Below the pieces are notes generated by a model. That model made no database searches. It was not told where the DNA came from and saw only the letters and a program-made list of their open reading frames with translations. From NCBI GenBank assembly GCA_000310025.1, contig FN649742.1:3964198-3992561 (forward strand): a DNA stretch of 28,364 nt. The letters are read 5' to 3'. This document shows positions 9,801 through 21,700 of the stretch, in pieces. Source of the DNA: Ectocarpus siliculosus (taxonomy: Eukaryota > Sar > Phaeophyceae > Ectocarpales > Ectocarpaceae). Each line of letters starts with the position of its first letter. The first letter of the stretch is position 1. The translations under genes and the position numbers were made by a program.

Positions 9801-12685
9801 TCTCACGCTTTTGGCACACAAACCACGACGTTCACCCTCCCCCCCCCCCCCCTCCGATACCAGCGTCTTGCCTCCGCACCCCCGGTCATGATAATCATCC
9901 ACTGTCTCTCTGTCTCAAACCATCCCCAACACAACACCGCTCGATCGACTTGTTTCGTCTCTCGAAATGAACGTGTGCTCGCGCGCGTGCGCGAGCAGCT
10001 ACGAGAAAGAGATCGCCGACTTCCGGGCCAACCCCGACGCCTACGCGGAGGAATCTTCCTCCGAAGAGTCTTCTTCCTCCTCCGACTCGGACTCGGACTC
10101 TTCCTCTTCAGACGACGATGCCTCGTCGTCTGAGGAGGAATCGGACTCGGACTCTGACGGTGATGACAGCGACGCAGATGACTCTGACGACGACAGCGAC
10201 GCCTCTTCCGCCGCCGGCGGTGGGACCAGGGGCGTCGGAGAGGCCAAGGCCAGCAAGCCCGTCAAGACCCAGAAGGTGATGGAATGGATGCGGCTTTGGT
10301 TGGTGCTCTCTTCGTCTGTTGCTGGTGTGTGGATGGCGTGTGTTGTGGGTTGACGGGTGGTCAGGATTTTTGCTCGCGTTTTTGTGTGGATGGGGTCCGG
10401 GTGTGTCGTGGGTTGAGCCTTCGCGCTTTGCCGTCGATCGATGGCGCGCAGCAGTGGAATCGAACGTGCTTCTTGGGTGTGCAGGGAGAGCCGTGTGGGT
10501 GTGGAATGGCTTATTATATGTGGCACCGAACTTTCTCCGAGCTGTTGTTGGTCGGAAAGTCTGGCATGTGTTGATCGTGCGAGGGTGAGTGCTGATTTGT
10601 TTGGTGTCGCTGTCTCTGTATGAAGCAGGTGGTTTCTTTGCTGTTTGCGGCAGCGGTGACGATAAGCTAATTCCTCGTTTCCGACGCACCTCGCTGCAAA
10701 AGCGGGGCGCAAATGAGACCAAACGTTGCTTATCCAGCATTTCTGAGCTGTCGCGAATGAGTCTTCGTCTTGCGTCCGCGTTTTTTTTTTTGTTACCGAC
10801 ACCGCCGTTCCGTCGTTTTTTATAAGATCTCGTCCCCGTCGTACCGCACATACTAAAGGACAACAATGGCGGTTCGTTCCGAATCTTGTTTGTTGTCAGC
10901 ATAAGCAGCAGCAGTACCAATAGACTGGTTTTTGTTCCTCGACAACCGGCGGCATTGCCATTTGTGTTGTTTATTCCTCCGACCTCTGCACAACTACGAC
11001 TGGAAATTGACAGCTCGTTCCGTAAGATAGCGTACAAGTAGTAGTTATGTACTCCTCTCTCCTCTGTGGCAATAACCCCTCTTGGTCAATGCTCATCTCG
11101 ATGGCAACTGGCGAAAAACATGCACCATGTCCCGGCCTGGATTTTTTTTTCTACGCGACACGTCGCCCCCCACCTTCCTTCTCGTCCGCGAAAGCCGTGA
11201 AGATAAGCTAATTCCTCGTTTCCGACGTGCCTCGCTGCAAAAGCGGGGCGCAAATGAGACCAAACGTTGCTTATCCAGCATTTCTGAGCTGTCGCGTTCA
11301 AGTACCCAAAATCAATTCGCCAGGCTTTTTTTGTGTGTTTGGGGTATGTCGACGTGATGTTGCAGTACTACAACCACCACACGACGAGAAACGATTTGTA
11401 GAAGTAGCACGCACACGAATTACATAGTCTAGTCTAAACCGGCACCATTTTTTTTTTTTTCGCTGTAAAGACAATTAAAAAAGGAAAAAAATGATCGGAA
11501 GAACCTTGGCCACGGCCCCCGCACCCCCATTCAAGAAAAGAGCCGTGAAGACAAAGCAAATTCCTCGTTTCCGACACGTCTCGCTGCAAAGTGGGACGCG
11601 CGTGAGACCAAACATTTTGCTTATCCAGCATTTCTGAGCTTCAATATGGAGGGTTGTTGTTGTTGTTGTTGTTGCATCACACATGAGCGCGACGGATCGG
11701 TTTTCAACGAAAGCGAGGCCGACTCCAGGAACGGCCGGTAACGGTCACGCACACACACATCCCGGCGGTTGTCATGGTGTCAAAAAACGATACGCAAAAC
11801 ACCCCGCCGCAACCCGTATTTCAAACACATACTTGCACCTGCTCGCAGAAACGCGTTGTAGAACAAGCCTTTTGTTGGAGCGCTCCTACATAACCCCCTG
11901 AAAAAGGGAGTGTAACCCCCCCCCCTCCCCGGTGCGTCTTCGCGTCTTCGATCACGCCACCCATATTTCAGACACATGAAACTGCTCATAGAAACGTAGC
12001 CATACAGAGCAAGCCTACTGTTAGAGCTCTACTGCATACCCCCCTGAAGGAGTCCCCTCCCCCCTACGCCTTCGATCACGCCTCCTTAAACATGGCGCGA
12101 AACCGATGATACCAACCCGCAGAACCTTGAGGACATGGACTCGGACGACTGGTCCTCGGACTCGGACTCGGACTCGGATAGCGACGGCAGCGACGACGAC
12201 GGGGACATGCTCAAGGGCCGCGCGAAGTGGCTCAAGAAGACGGACGACACCTCGGACATCAAGAAGCGGAAGGACGAGAAGAGGGCGGCCAAGGTCGAGG
12301 ACGGCAAGAAGAAGAAGGACAAGGTGCGGGCGGGAAGAGGGCAGAGAGGGTGTTGTTTGGGATGGAGCCGTGGTCTGTCGGTGATGGGGTGTGGGAACTT
12401 TGTGAATAGGCCGGCCCGCGAGCGCTGATCCATGGGTAGGTGGATGGTGTGTCGTGGGTGCCTAGGAGCGAGCTGGGGTCTCCGTCAGGCGTTTGTGAAA
12501 AACATACATCGCGTGGTGCGCTCGTCTTTTTGGTTACCGAGGCTTTCGCTTTCGCCACGGCGGACCAGTGCGCTCCAGGACGCGGTGCCTAGACGTACAG
12601 ATGATAGTGGTTTGCGTTGCTGCCATTTTCTCGCTGGTGTAGCGGTTCTTCTGCCTCCTGTTGCCGGCGGTGTCGCCTCCTTGGT

Positions 12686-12748
<63 letters not shown>

Positions 12749-15700
12749 GATAACTGTTTCGTTCCTGTTGTGTCCGCGCGTGAGATGTAATGTTGTCCGG
12801 ACGTCGCCCCCCCCAAGGCACGTTTCGCGTTCCGCGTCGGTGGAAACAACGCTCGTTCTGTGACGGAGAGAGTTTTTGAACAAAAAAAAAAAGAAAAAGC
12901 AACGCGACACGACCATGTTGTGGACGGCGCTAGTTGCACGTTTTTCGGGGGATTGATTATTGATCGAAAATACAACAACCAACGGGACGTGACCACGTTC
13001 ATCGACGGCACTGGTTGTATCTCATGTGCTTTGCCACGGGACACTTTTTGGCCCCTCCCGTCCTCTTGAGTACGTGTGGTCAATGGTCTAACCGCTAAGG
13101 CATACAAAACGTGAGACTACCTCCCCCCCGCCCCCCGCCCCCCGCCCCCGGCGTGCCCGCCCCCTCTCTCGCTCTCTCGAGACCAGGCCGTCGTTACCGC
13201 CGGCAAGGAGAAGGGTGCGGCCCTCAAGCTGGACCTGGACATCTCGTCCGAGGAGCTGGAGAAGAAGCTGAGGGAGTGCCTCGCCAGCCGTGGCCGCAAG
13301 GCGACGGACCCGAAGGTGACGGGACGGGTCGGGACGGGACGACAAGCAATTTATGGAGAGAAATTTATTCCAAAATATATTTTTTTCCGTACCACGTCTG
13401 TTTAGGAAGTGGGTATGTTCGCGTTTGTCTGTGCCTGTGCTCGGTTCATGCTGAGGCGCGAGGGGTAGGATTGCACCACAGCAGCGCTAATGAGTTGGTG
13501 TCTTGTTCCTGTTTTGCCTGGCTCGTGCTACCCCTACCGCCCCACCCCGCTGGTTGTGCCAGTGCGACAAAAAGTCTGTTGCAGCAATCGCTGCTCCCCC
13601 TCGGTGCTCTGGTAGCTATCTACGATGGCGTTTTTGTGCCGATGGCGACGGCCATCTCCGGGCGTTTCAGCCCCCCCCCCTCCCACATGCACGAAACGCA
13701 CTGCGTTGGAGCTTCGTGTGTCACTTACGAGAGAGCAAAGCACTTTTCTCGCCACTTCCTTCGAGCCATGGTTCCCTATTATCGTGGCCAGCTACGTCTC
13801 TGCTACCACGCACACTCACACTAAGAAGCGTATGCAGGCGTTCGTTGATGAGAAGACTGCTCGTTTTGCGCTCTGTTTCGTTTGGGCTGCTCACAGGAAG
13901 TGCTCCGGCAGCTGAGCGTGCTGGCCTACATCGCCCGGCGGCTGGGCCCAGTCCGTGAGATCCCCATCATCATGTACCTCGTGTCGGCCATGTTCGACAC
14001 CCTGAGGAACATCGACGAGTTTATGGAGACGTCCATGTGGAAGAGCTGCAGGGAGTACATCAGCCGAGTGAGTTAGTTTGTAGCGTCCGTCCGACGAATG
14101 CATGATGGGAAGAGAGTGGGAGACCGAGGACAAATGACCCGCCCGATTGTCCAGCGGTCAAAGTGTCAGCGTTGCCCCGTAGATATCAACGCTGCCTACT
14201 TGCAACCAACGTGCATTTGCATACCACACGCTGGCATCCATGTGTATACACACACAAAGAAGTACTAAGTCGTGCACATTTTTTGCACGGAGATACTTGC
14301 CGTCGGAACATGTCATACCGTCAACTTTCGGAGATCTCGAGACCACTGCCGACAAACCTGTGACTCTTGTGCAGTCGTTTGTTTTGCCTCTCTCGCTGGT
14401 GTTGGGCGTGTAGGTTTGCGGAACGCGGTCGACCCGCTCTCTCCTCTTGGCCTGTCTCCTTGCCTTGAAACCCTCTCGGAAAACAAAACCTTCCTCTTTC
14501 TCTCAGCAGCGGGTCAAAAGCCACCGCGACCTTTTGGCAGGCACCGTTGACTTTACCACGTCGTCCTACAGTCAGTGGCGGGATCCTTGAGTAGTAGGGT
14601 GCTTCTTCCCTCACGCTTGAAGAAAGCTCGGAGTTATTAACAATGGTGGATGCTTTTTTTTTTTTTTTGCTGCTACCGACGAATGACGACGCACGGCAGG
14701 TGGCGGACCTCCTCGAGTCCCGCCCCGAGCTCACGCTCGGGCAGATGGGCAACGAGGTCGTGGCCGACTTGATCCAGGCTGGCACCGGCGTCGACGTGGA
14801 CGAATCAGAGGTTAGTTTCGTCTTGAACAAGTTTATCTTCGTTTGTATTCCCAAGAGCAAGGGGCCCGTTTTTAGTGTGCCGCGTGCAAAAGGGTACCGC
14901 GCTTATGTGGAAGGTCGTGAACGTCTGTCTTGGTAAGTTATACCACTTCTGTTCGGAAATACAAGGGCCATTCGGATACAAATGTGATTATTCCAACGGT
15001 CCCTATATATCCGAACAGAGAGTAAATACCACAGAAATATAAGGAACTTTCGGATACACATGTGATTATCCCAATGGTCCCTGTATTTTCGAACAGAGTG
15101 CTATCTATCTACAACTGTAAATGAACGCTATAAGAGACCCACGATTGGGGTTGGGGAGAGGAGAGGGCAAAGAGTATGTTTTGGTCGTCGGTGTGTGCCG
15201 ATAGATTCCCGGGTCGCGGCTGCGACTCCCGATGCTCCTAGTTCGTGGCCGTGCGTGCCAGGACGCCTTTCTCGTTCGTTCCTCCGACGACGTTAAGCAG
15301 TTTCCATTGACAGGCCGCGTCGCGTTTCTGCGGTCGACCCTCAAAAATCCTCTCGAGACGGGTAGCTTATACCAGTACAGCAGTATGCTTGAGTACTGTC
15401 TGTTTAACGGTTGGCACGCTGAATACTGTCTGTAGAGCACGGGTAGATAGAAATGTGATGCTGGCCTTCTACAACAGAGAGAGGAAGAATGTTTCACTGC
15501 TGGGTGTGTCGACCTCAAACGGCGGAAAGTGAAAATGGTTGTTCATTTAGTTGTACAGGGTGTGTAAAATACTGATGTGTACCCCCCCCCCCCCCCCCCN
15601 NNNNNNNNNNNNNNNNNNNNNNNNNNNNNNNNNNNNNNNNNNNNNNNNNNNNNNNNNNNNNNNNNNNNNNNNNNNNNNNNNNNNNNNNNNNNNNNNNNNA

Positions 15701-18700
15701 CCCCCCGTGTTTTTTTTTTGGGGCCCGGGGGGCCCGAGCCCCTTTTTTTTTTTTTTCTCCCAAGGAGTTTAAACATTTCCAATAACAGGGCGGGTGGGGT
15801 TTTTGGGGGTCCCCCCTAAAAAACCCTCCGGGGGGGGGGGGTTTTCCCCCCCCCCCCATTTGGTTGGATTCCTTTTTTTTTAAGGGTGGCCCCGGGAAAA
15901 CTTTTTTTAAGACCCGGGGAAAAAAAAAAGGGGAGGCGGCCTTTTAAAAAAAAAGAGGGAAAAAATTTTTCCCGGGGGGGGGGGGGCCCCCCAAAGGGGG
16001 AAAAGGAAAAAGGTTTTTTCTTTTTTTTTCCCGGGGGGGTAAAAAATTGGGGGGGCCCCCCCCCCCCCCCCCCCCCCCCCAATATTTCGAAGGTGGCCGA
16101 TGTTCTCGCCGAGGTGGAGAAGACGGGTGTCCTAAAGGTGGTCGGGTCCCTGTCGCAGTACATGATCCGCCTGGGCGACGAGTACACCAAGTCCCTGCAG
16201 AACATCAACCCGCACACGCAGGAGTACATCCGGCGGCTGAAGGACGAGTCCGTGGTGGTGGACCTGGCCGCCAAGGTGCAGGCGTACTACGAGCGCCAGG
16301 GGGAGATGAGCGTCGTGGCGGATCTCGCCCTCCTGCAGGTGTGTGCTTGTGTGTGTCTTTTTTGTTAGCATCGACCGCGCTAGCCGGCTGACCAATGAAA
16401 AGGCGTCAGTCTCAGTGCGGTTGAAAACACAAAGTGCTTCTAAAGGCCATGTGTGTGTTCGGGGAGTGTTTTTTTTTTTTTTGGCGTGGGTTGGTGTTGT
16501 GGCCGCCGATGGGGCCGTTGTGCGAGAGGGTGAAGCGGGTCTTCTCACAAATTTTGTCGATGCGCTGAACGGCGACTGGTTGAAGTAGAAGAAGCGGTCG
16601 CCTGTGTGTGTTGCGCTTCTTCCACGTTGCTGCTGTTTTTGTTGTCGAAATCCTCTCGTGAAGCTTCCTCTGTTGTGGTTGTTGTTGCACTCAAGACTTC
16701 TCGGAAAGACACCTCACGGTGCTTCGCGCTTGATGATGTGAGAGCCTGCTCCAGTGAGAGCCCGGCGTGCTCCGTCCCGGCTTTGTAGGGATGCGAGGTC
16801 ATTGGTCTAACGGCTACGGCATGCACGATACACACCCCATTTGACGCCCTTCTCCTCACCCACCCCATTCGCCGACCGCCCTCGAAACTCTCGACGCAGG
16901 CCGAGCACCTGTACTACCAGCACGAGTCCATCGCCCGCGCGGTGCACAAGGCGCAGTCGTTCACCAACAAGTTCGGGAAGACGGAGGACCTTCACCCGGC
17001 CTGCACGGTCGCCTCGGCCTCCGCCCCCTCCGACGGCGCCCTCGACGTGACCAAGGCCCACCCCGGGGCGTTCCTCGGACAGCCGTCTGTGGACCATGAA
17101 TACGTGCGTTTGTTTCCCCCGTCGTCGTCTGTGTTTTGTTGTGTCCTCGTCGGTAACGTCGTTTTTGGCGTGCGTTTACGTTTCTTTGGTCTTTTTGAGC
17201 TTCAAATTTGTTCACGGCGGACATGATCATTTGGTAGTTTTTGTTTTTATTCGAAAGATAACGTTTTTTTCCGTCCGGCTTGCTTGCTGTTGCGCCATGA
17301 ATACGTGCGTTTCCCCTTGTCTTGTCTCTCTCTCTCTCTCTCTGTATGGGTTGAATAGCATTTTTTTTTTTAGCTGTTTAAGTTTATTGACGGTGTTGTA
17401 GAGACAAAAGAGCTTACGATGATGGATTTTCGAAACATGCGATTTTTGTCGTGTGTTTTGTTGTTGTTGTTGTTGGCGTCGATGTTCCGTGTTGCGTCAC
17501 CAAGGGCCACGACCCTCTTGAGTAGCCCACCCACACGCCTCGCCCGCGTCCGCCTTTTTTTTTTTTCCGATTTTTTGTCGTCCGTTTCGTTTGTCGCCAC
17601 TACTTGACATGCTTCCTGGGCAAACCCTTGATCCCTGTACCCCTTGACCGCTGTTGCTGCTGCTACACAGGCGGACTACACGGAGCAGCTCAAGAACCTG
17701 TGCGTGACCGTCTACCAGCACGGCGACGATCGCTGCCGCACGCGCGCCATGCTCTGCCACATCACCCACCACGCGCTCCACGACCGCTTCCACCCGGCCC
17801 GGGACCTGCTGCTGATGAGCCACCTGCAGGACAACATCAGCCAGGCGGACATCTCGACGCAGATCCTCTACAACCGGATGATGGTGACGCTGGGACTGTG
17901 CGCGTTCCGCAAGGGGCTCATCCACGACGCGCACGACTGCCTGAGGGACGTCTGCTCCTCGAGGGTCAAGGAACTGCTGGCTCAGGGCGTGCAGATGAAC
18001 CGGTTCCAGGTGAGAGAGATGATGCGACGGAGGTGGCTTGGGCGCGCGGGGGGGGTGGGGGGGGGGGGGCGTAGAATTCGTTTTTTGTTTCGCGTTGTTG
18101 TCGTCGTCGTGCTTCAGTTGAAGAGGTTGGGGGCACCGTGCCTCGGAATTGGTCGTTTTTAAAATCGAAATGTTGTTGTTTGTAACCGTTCTTCACGGCC
18201 TTGATTCCCCTCGATCCGAGTTGCTTCATCTAGGAGGTACTACACAAGAGAAGTACAAGCACCGGACCCCCCCTCACCCCATTAACGTGCGCCGTAGGCG
18301 CCCGGCCCGGCCCGGCCCGGCCCGGCCCCTTTCGTTGAGCAAGCAACCCCTGCTCGATGACTCTGACAGCGCCTCTCGTTTCGTTATTTGCGGTAATAAT
18401 GTTTGGGACTTAAAAAAAAAAAAACGTGCAGGACAAGAACCCTGAGCAGGAGAAGGCCGAGCGCCGAAGGCAGACTCCGTACCACATGCACATCAACCTC
18501 GACCTCCTTGAGTGCTGCCACCTCACGAGCGCCATGCTCCTGGAGGTGCCGAACATGGCGCAGGAGTCGACGGAGCTGCGCCGGCGGGTCATGTCCAAGC
18601 ACTTCCGCCGCTACATAGACATCTTTAACCGCCAGGTATTTTGTTTTATGGTGTTCTCGCTCTCCATTTTGGTCTTGAGTATTATTGGGGGCATGTGTTG

Positions 18701-21700
18701 TTGTTGTTGTTGTGGTTGTCTTCACATTAAAAACCGTTCCCGTCTCCGCTCAGTACCTTCTAATGTCCGTACATGTGTAGCCTGCGGTTTTGATTGGCGT
18801 ATTTGGCGTATTTTATATCACTACTGCTGTACGCTGTTAGCTTTTCCTTCTCGGGTATGTTCCTGGTACTGTATTCATACCCGGTGTGGATCATCCTCTA
18901 GTGAGTGATACGCCAACATACCCCCCCCCCCTGCCGTGAAAAGGTGTTCACTGGCCCCCCGGAGAACATCCGCGACCACGTGATCGCCGCCGCCAAGAGG
19001 TTGATGGAGGGCGACTGGAAGCGCTGCTCAGACCTCATCCTGGGGTAAGTAAAGCACTTTCTTGCGCTGCCGGCGTTTCTTCTTTTTTCCTCCTCCTGTT
19101 GTCTTTTCCCTTACACACGTTCTCACCTGGAAGACCCTGTTTCCCGGTGCGCTGCCTCTCAGAGTGAATCCGTTCCGTAAAGGTTTTGCGCGTTTCGTGT
19201 AAGCAGCGGGGTACTTGCCCTGTAACACCAGACCTAGTTTGTGTTTATCGTCACTATTTTTACGGAGCAGGGGTTGTGCCGATACTGGCTATTAATAGGG
19301 GGCACATTTGTCGTGGCTCCGTGTGTCGCGTGTTGCTGCTGCTGGTGTTGTGTGTCGCACACAATAGTTTAAATTCGCGTTGGGTCCGATGTTACCTCAC
19401 GGGATGTTTTCTCGTGTCTGTCTTTTCTTCGTTTTGCACTCGAAAGGAAAGCTTTCGTTTTTTTCCGACGCGTTCATCTCTCCGCTCCGAGCCACGTGTT
19501 TGTGGATTGGTCCTACGTTGACTTGCCGTATGCATAGGAAAGCTGTGTACATATACATGCCCAAGACGGCGCCGGTGATCTTAACTCAAGCTTAGTACCA
19601 TGCCGCGTCTGCGAATCGTTGTTATGTGTTGTCTTCCCGTGTCGGTCGAAACCTTTTTCCTCTTTCGTGCAGGCTGGACGTCTGGAACCTGATCCCCGGG
19701 GAAGGCTGCGCCGAGCTCGTCAAGGTTATGGTGAAGGAGAAGATCCAGGTAACCACACGCCGCCGTACTTCGTACAACACGGCCTGCCCGCATTTTTTGG
19801 GACGCGTCTCTATTCGTACTCTAATAGCGTGGGCGGATGGTGAAGGTGATTTTGTGACGGTGCCTGTGGCGATGGGTGTAGTGATGGGTCGTCTCTCTGG
19901 CATCGATTGGCGAGTGTCGCCGGTGCTCTGCATCGGCCGATATCGGCTACAGGATGCATGAAATAACAGCCCCATGTGGCGACTCTGTTGTTCCCCCGGA
20001 AGTTGTTACCGCTACCCTGCAATACGCCCCTATGGTAACCAACCAACCCTCTCCCCGAAATTCAAAACCAAACGAATCGTCTGGTCACCCGTCGACAGGT
20101 GGAGGCTCTGCGCACGTACCTCTTCACGTACTCGCCGCACTACGAGTCGCTCAGCCTGCCGACGCTGTGCGAGATGTTCGACATGCAGAAGAGCAAGGCC
20201 CACTCCATCATCAGCAAGATGATGCTCAGCCACGAGCTGTACGGCAGCTGGGACCAGCCCACGGAGACCGTGGTGCTTCGGAAGGAGGACCCGAACACTC
20301 TCCAGCTGCTGGCGCTCAAGTTCGCCGATAAGGTAGATGCACAGCACATATTTTTTTTTCGTCTTTTTTCGTTTTCGCACGTTGTTGTTTCGATTTTTCC
20401 ATCGCATTTTTGAACAATCCGTTGGCCTTCCCAGCCGCGTGATGGCCTCGGTCCTCTTACTGGACTACTGCCGATCCGGGGCATGGTGTGTCTTTCAGAA
20501 GAAGACCTCCTGCGCGGTTCATGCATGCATGCCTCTCGTGTCATTGACGTTGTGTCGTCTTTGTCGCGCTTAAGACGGCGAATTTCGTGGTGCAGACGAT
20601 GAGCCGACAGCGGACATGCGCCATGCCATTGAGAAATCCGCGAAAAACCAGCTCCAGGAAGGGTGGTTGTAGGTCTCGTAGCCCTTGACCACCAGTGTAG
20701 TCACGCGATCGGATCTCATTGGACCATTGTTGCTTTTTTTAGTGTCATAAGGCTTGCCGGCTTGCAAGTCAGCAAGGTGTAGCCGGTGTCGTTCACTCTC
20801 TGTTGTTCCAATTTGGGTGTTGAGCTTCTGATGTTGTTGAGACTCGTTCGAGAGTTAGGTATTAATAGGTACACTTGGAGAACCCGATCGCGAGGATGGC
20901 AAACTAATATGATATAATGAGCCTGAACAAATCGTGTGGCCAAATTCTAGCTGAGTGATCGGTTCTGCGCTTGAAAGTGTACCGCTGCTGCTTGTAGCCT
21001 ACCCGCCCCCCGCGCCGCCCCCCTATTTTTATTTTACCCTTGACAAATCGTAACATTGTCGTTGTCGGCTATCTGTCTTCAGACATGTTTACATCGTACG
21101 CAGTAAGCTCACGCTGGAAGAAAAGCAAATGGAGGTTATCCTGTGACTTTTTTTTTCATAGTCGGACGAGGCTTGTTGGCATGTGTACGAGAGAGACTGC
21201 ATGGTACCGATCACGAGGATGGCAATATGATATAATGAGCCTGAATAAATCGTGTGGCCCAACTCTAGCTGAGTGATCGGTTACTACCGCGTCCTTTCCG
21301 CCGGCCGTCTCGATTCCTTTGTTTTTGCAGTGTAAGCTGTTCGATGGAATTGTTTGGACCTGAGCTCTAAAAGCGTGTGTTTGTTGTTCACCTATCGGAC
21401 TGGCAGCGGCTTCCTTGAACAAGCAGTCTACCTCGACACACGCGCATTCGGGTTGCTTTGCTCGCTCTTGTGTTCGTTCTCTTATGGTCCTCGGTTGTAT
21501 TGGTGGCGTGTAAGTGCCGCGTAACGTTGCACACTCCGGCCCGCTAAGAGAATGGCAAAACCTATTTGTTGAGCCTTAAGAATCGGGTGGTCCTAGCTGT
21601 CGCTGGTGAGGGTGCCCCCTCCCCCCCTCCCGTGTGCTATCTTTTATTAGTTCGCACTGCCACGTCATTAACTCAACTGCGTATTCATGCAAGCACGATA

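Larger units (their letters stand above)
10276..12122 (+). other. eIF3c intron 4, host of three snoRNA-like units
   Basis: 1847 nt. Holds the three box C/D-like units (10646, 11187, 11540), a GTT microsatellite (11653-11673) and a 146-bp tandem duplication next to the acceptor. All three units are in the sense orientation of the host gene, as required for intron-processed snoRNAs. Confidence 0.9.
12324..13186 (+). other. eIF3c intron 5
   Basis: 863 nt. Contains the (CT)28 microsatellite, a diverged direct duplication of about 36 bp offset by 78 nt (12904 and 12982, sharing CG.GA.C(G)ACCA.GTT and GACGGC.CT.GTTG), and a TGGTCTAACCGCTAAGGCAT segment about 100 nt before the acceptor that resembles the one in introns 9 and 15. 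A missing microexon cannot be excluded (see findings). Confidence 0.85.
14811..16092 (+). other. eIF3c intron 8, with MITE-like element and assembly gap
   Basis: 1282 nt as assembled (including 100 N). Exons 8 and 9 join in frame, and comparison with other eIF3c proteins leaves no missing residues, so the gap probably hides only intron. Confidence 0.85.
16339..16899 (+). other. eIF3c intron 9
   Basis: 561 nt, nearly the same length as intron 2 (564 nt). Framed by repeats at both ends: the element shared with intron 2 at the donor and the element shared with intron 15 near the acceptor. Confidence 0.92.

Noticed and set aside
10440-10500. Possible tRNA T arm (minus-strand CGTTCGATTCCAC)
   Set aside because: No box A, acceptor or anticodon stem at proper spacing.
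12485-13107. Frames of Arg-Glu or Leu-Ser repeats
   Set aside because: Translation of the (CT)28 microsatellite.
15515-16274. Open frames through the gap region
   Set aside because: They run through N and inflated homopolymers and have no biological content.
21207-21280. tRNA-sized unit with a 7-8 bp terminal stem
   Set aside because: No D, anticodon or T stems on either strand.
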